DNA of 6,162 bases from contig JAJZVJ010000165.1 of assembly GCA_021845705.1 (NCBI GenBank), forward strand, positions 1-6,162. Direction: 5' to 3'. The stretch comes from a bacterium (GTDB taxonomy: Bacteria; Elusimicrobiota; Elusimicrobia; Elusimicrobiales; UBA9959). Shown in pieces: positions 6,123 through 6,162 of the stretch. The notes beneath the pieces were generated by a model. It was given only the letters and a program-made list of their open reading frames with translations, did not search any database and was not told where the DNA came from. The position numbers and the translations under genes are program-made. Position 1 is the first letter of the stretch. Every line of letters starts with the position of its first letter.

Positions 6123-6144
6123 GCTAAAATTCTATAATTATAGC
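6123..6144. repeat. imperfect inverted repeat over the last promoter
   Basis: GCTAAAATT (6123-6131) and AATTATAGC (6136-6144) are inverted 9-bp arms with one central mismatch and a CTAT spacer. Inside lies the perfect palindrome TATAATTATA (6133-6142). The dyad covers the -10 box, so it might be an operator or an AT-rich hairpin ending the preceding pair of genes; chance in AT-rich DNA is also possible. Confidence 0.35.
6133..6138 (+). promoter_or_regulatory. -10 box for the gene starting at 6148
   Basis: A perfect TATAAT lies 9 nt before the ATG at 6148. Initiation would fall within about three bases of the start codon, giving an essentially leaderless message. No -35 match is seen at the usual distance (6110-6115 reads AATAAC). 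Because TATAAT is also present on the other strand, direction relies on the following ATG. Confidence 0.45.
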
Positions 6145-6147
6145 CCT

Positions 6148-6162
6148 ATGCAAACGCTGCTC
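6148..6162 (+). CDS. start of a gene cut by the window edge
   Basis: Five codons (MQTLL) are visible after an ATG that follows a TATAAT box at the same 9-nt spacing seen at sua5. There is no SD. The product cannot be identified from so little; support comes only from the promoter-like context. Confidence 0.35.

Overview
The window looks like chromosomal DNA from a GC-rich bacterium, probably one with a Gram-negative type envelope. The reasons are a family 9 (heptosyltransferase-like) glycosyltransferase, a Sec-type signal peptide on a small membrane protein, a DDE transposase relic and sigma70-like promoter elements. Several genes start a few bases after a TATAAT-like box with no Shine-Dalgarno (SD) sequence, and AUA isoleucine codons are common despite the high GC. 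This would fit a lineage such as Elusimicrobiota, but that is only a weak guess; there is no rRNA or other taxonomic marker.

Layout from left to right. Positions 1-66 may be the 3' end of an upstream gene, followed by a two-tier hairpin (66-98). A short-leader promoter then drives a 658-residue B12-binding radical SAM protein (187-2163), which ends in a textbook intrinsic terminator (2187-2215). Converging on it from the minus strand is a full-length Sua5-type threonylcarbamoyl-AMP synthase for tRNA t6A synthesis (2275-3234). Further right, also on the minus strand, is a class I SAM methyltransferase (3420-4112). It has its own good sigma70 promoter and a strong SD, and a 29-codon reading frame overlaps its stop codon.

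The gap between the methyltransferase and the next gene holds a decayed, internally deleted IS3-family transposase. Just past it, and divergent from the methyltransferase, a plus-strand pair encodes a family 9 glycosyltransferase (4518-5663) and, 25 bp later, a small exported or membrane protein (5689-6114). The window closes on a TATAAT box inside an inverted repeat and the first five codons of another gene.

Functionally this is a mixed neighbourhood. The glycosyltransferase, and perhaps the methyltransferase and small membrane protein, suggest cell-surface glycan work. Sua5 is housekeeping translation fidelity. The radical SAM protein has an unknown substrate and is the most unusual gene, because its last ~90 residues read like a STAS domain lacking the usual phosphorylatable serine. 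I see no CRISPR array, tRNA, rRNA or intact mobile element, and no clear new multi-gene system.
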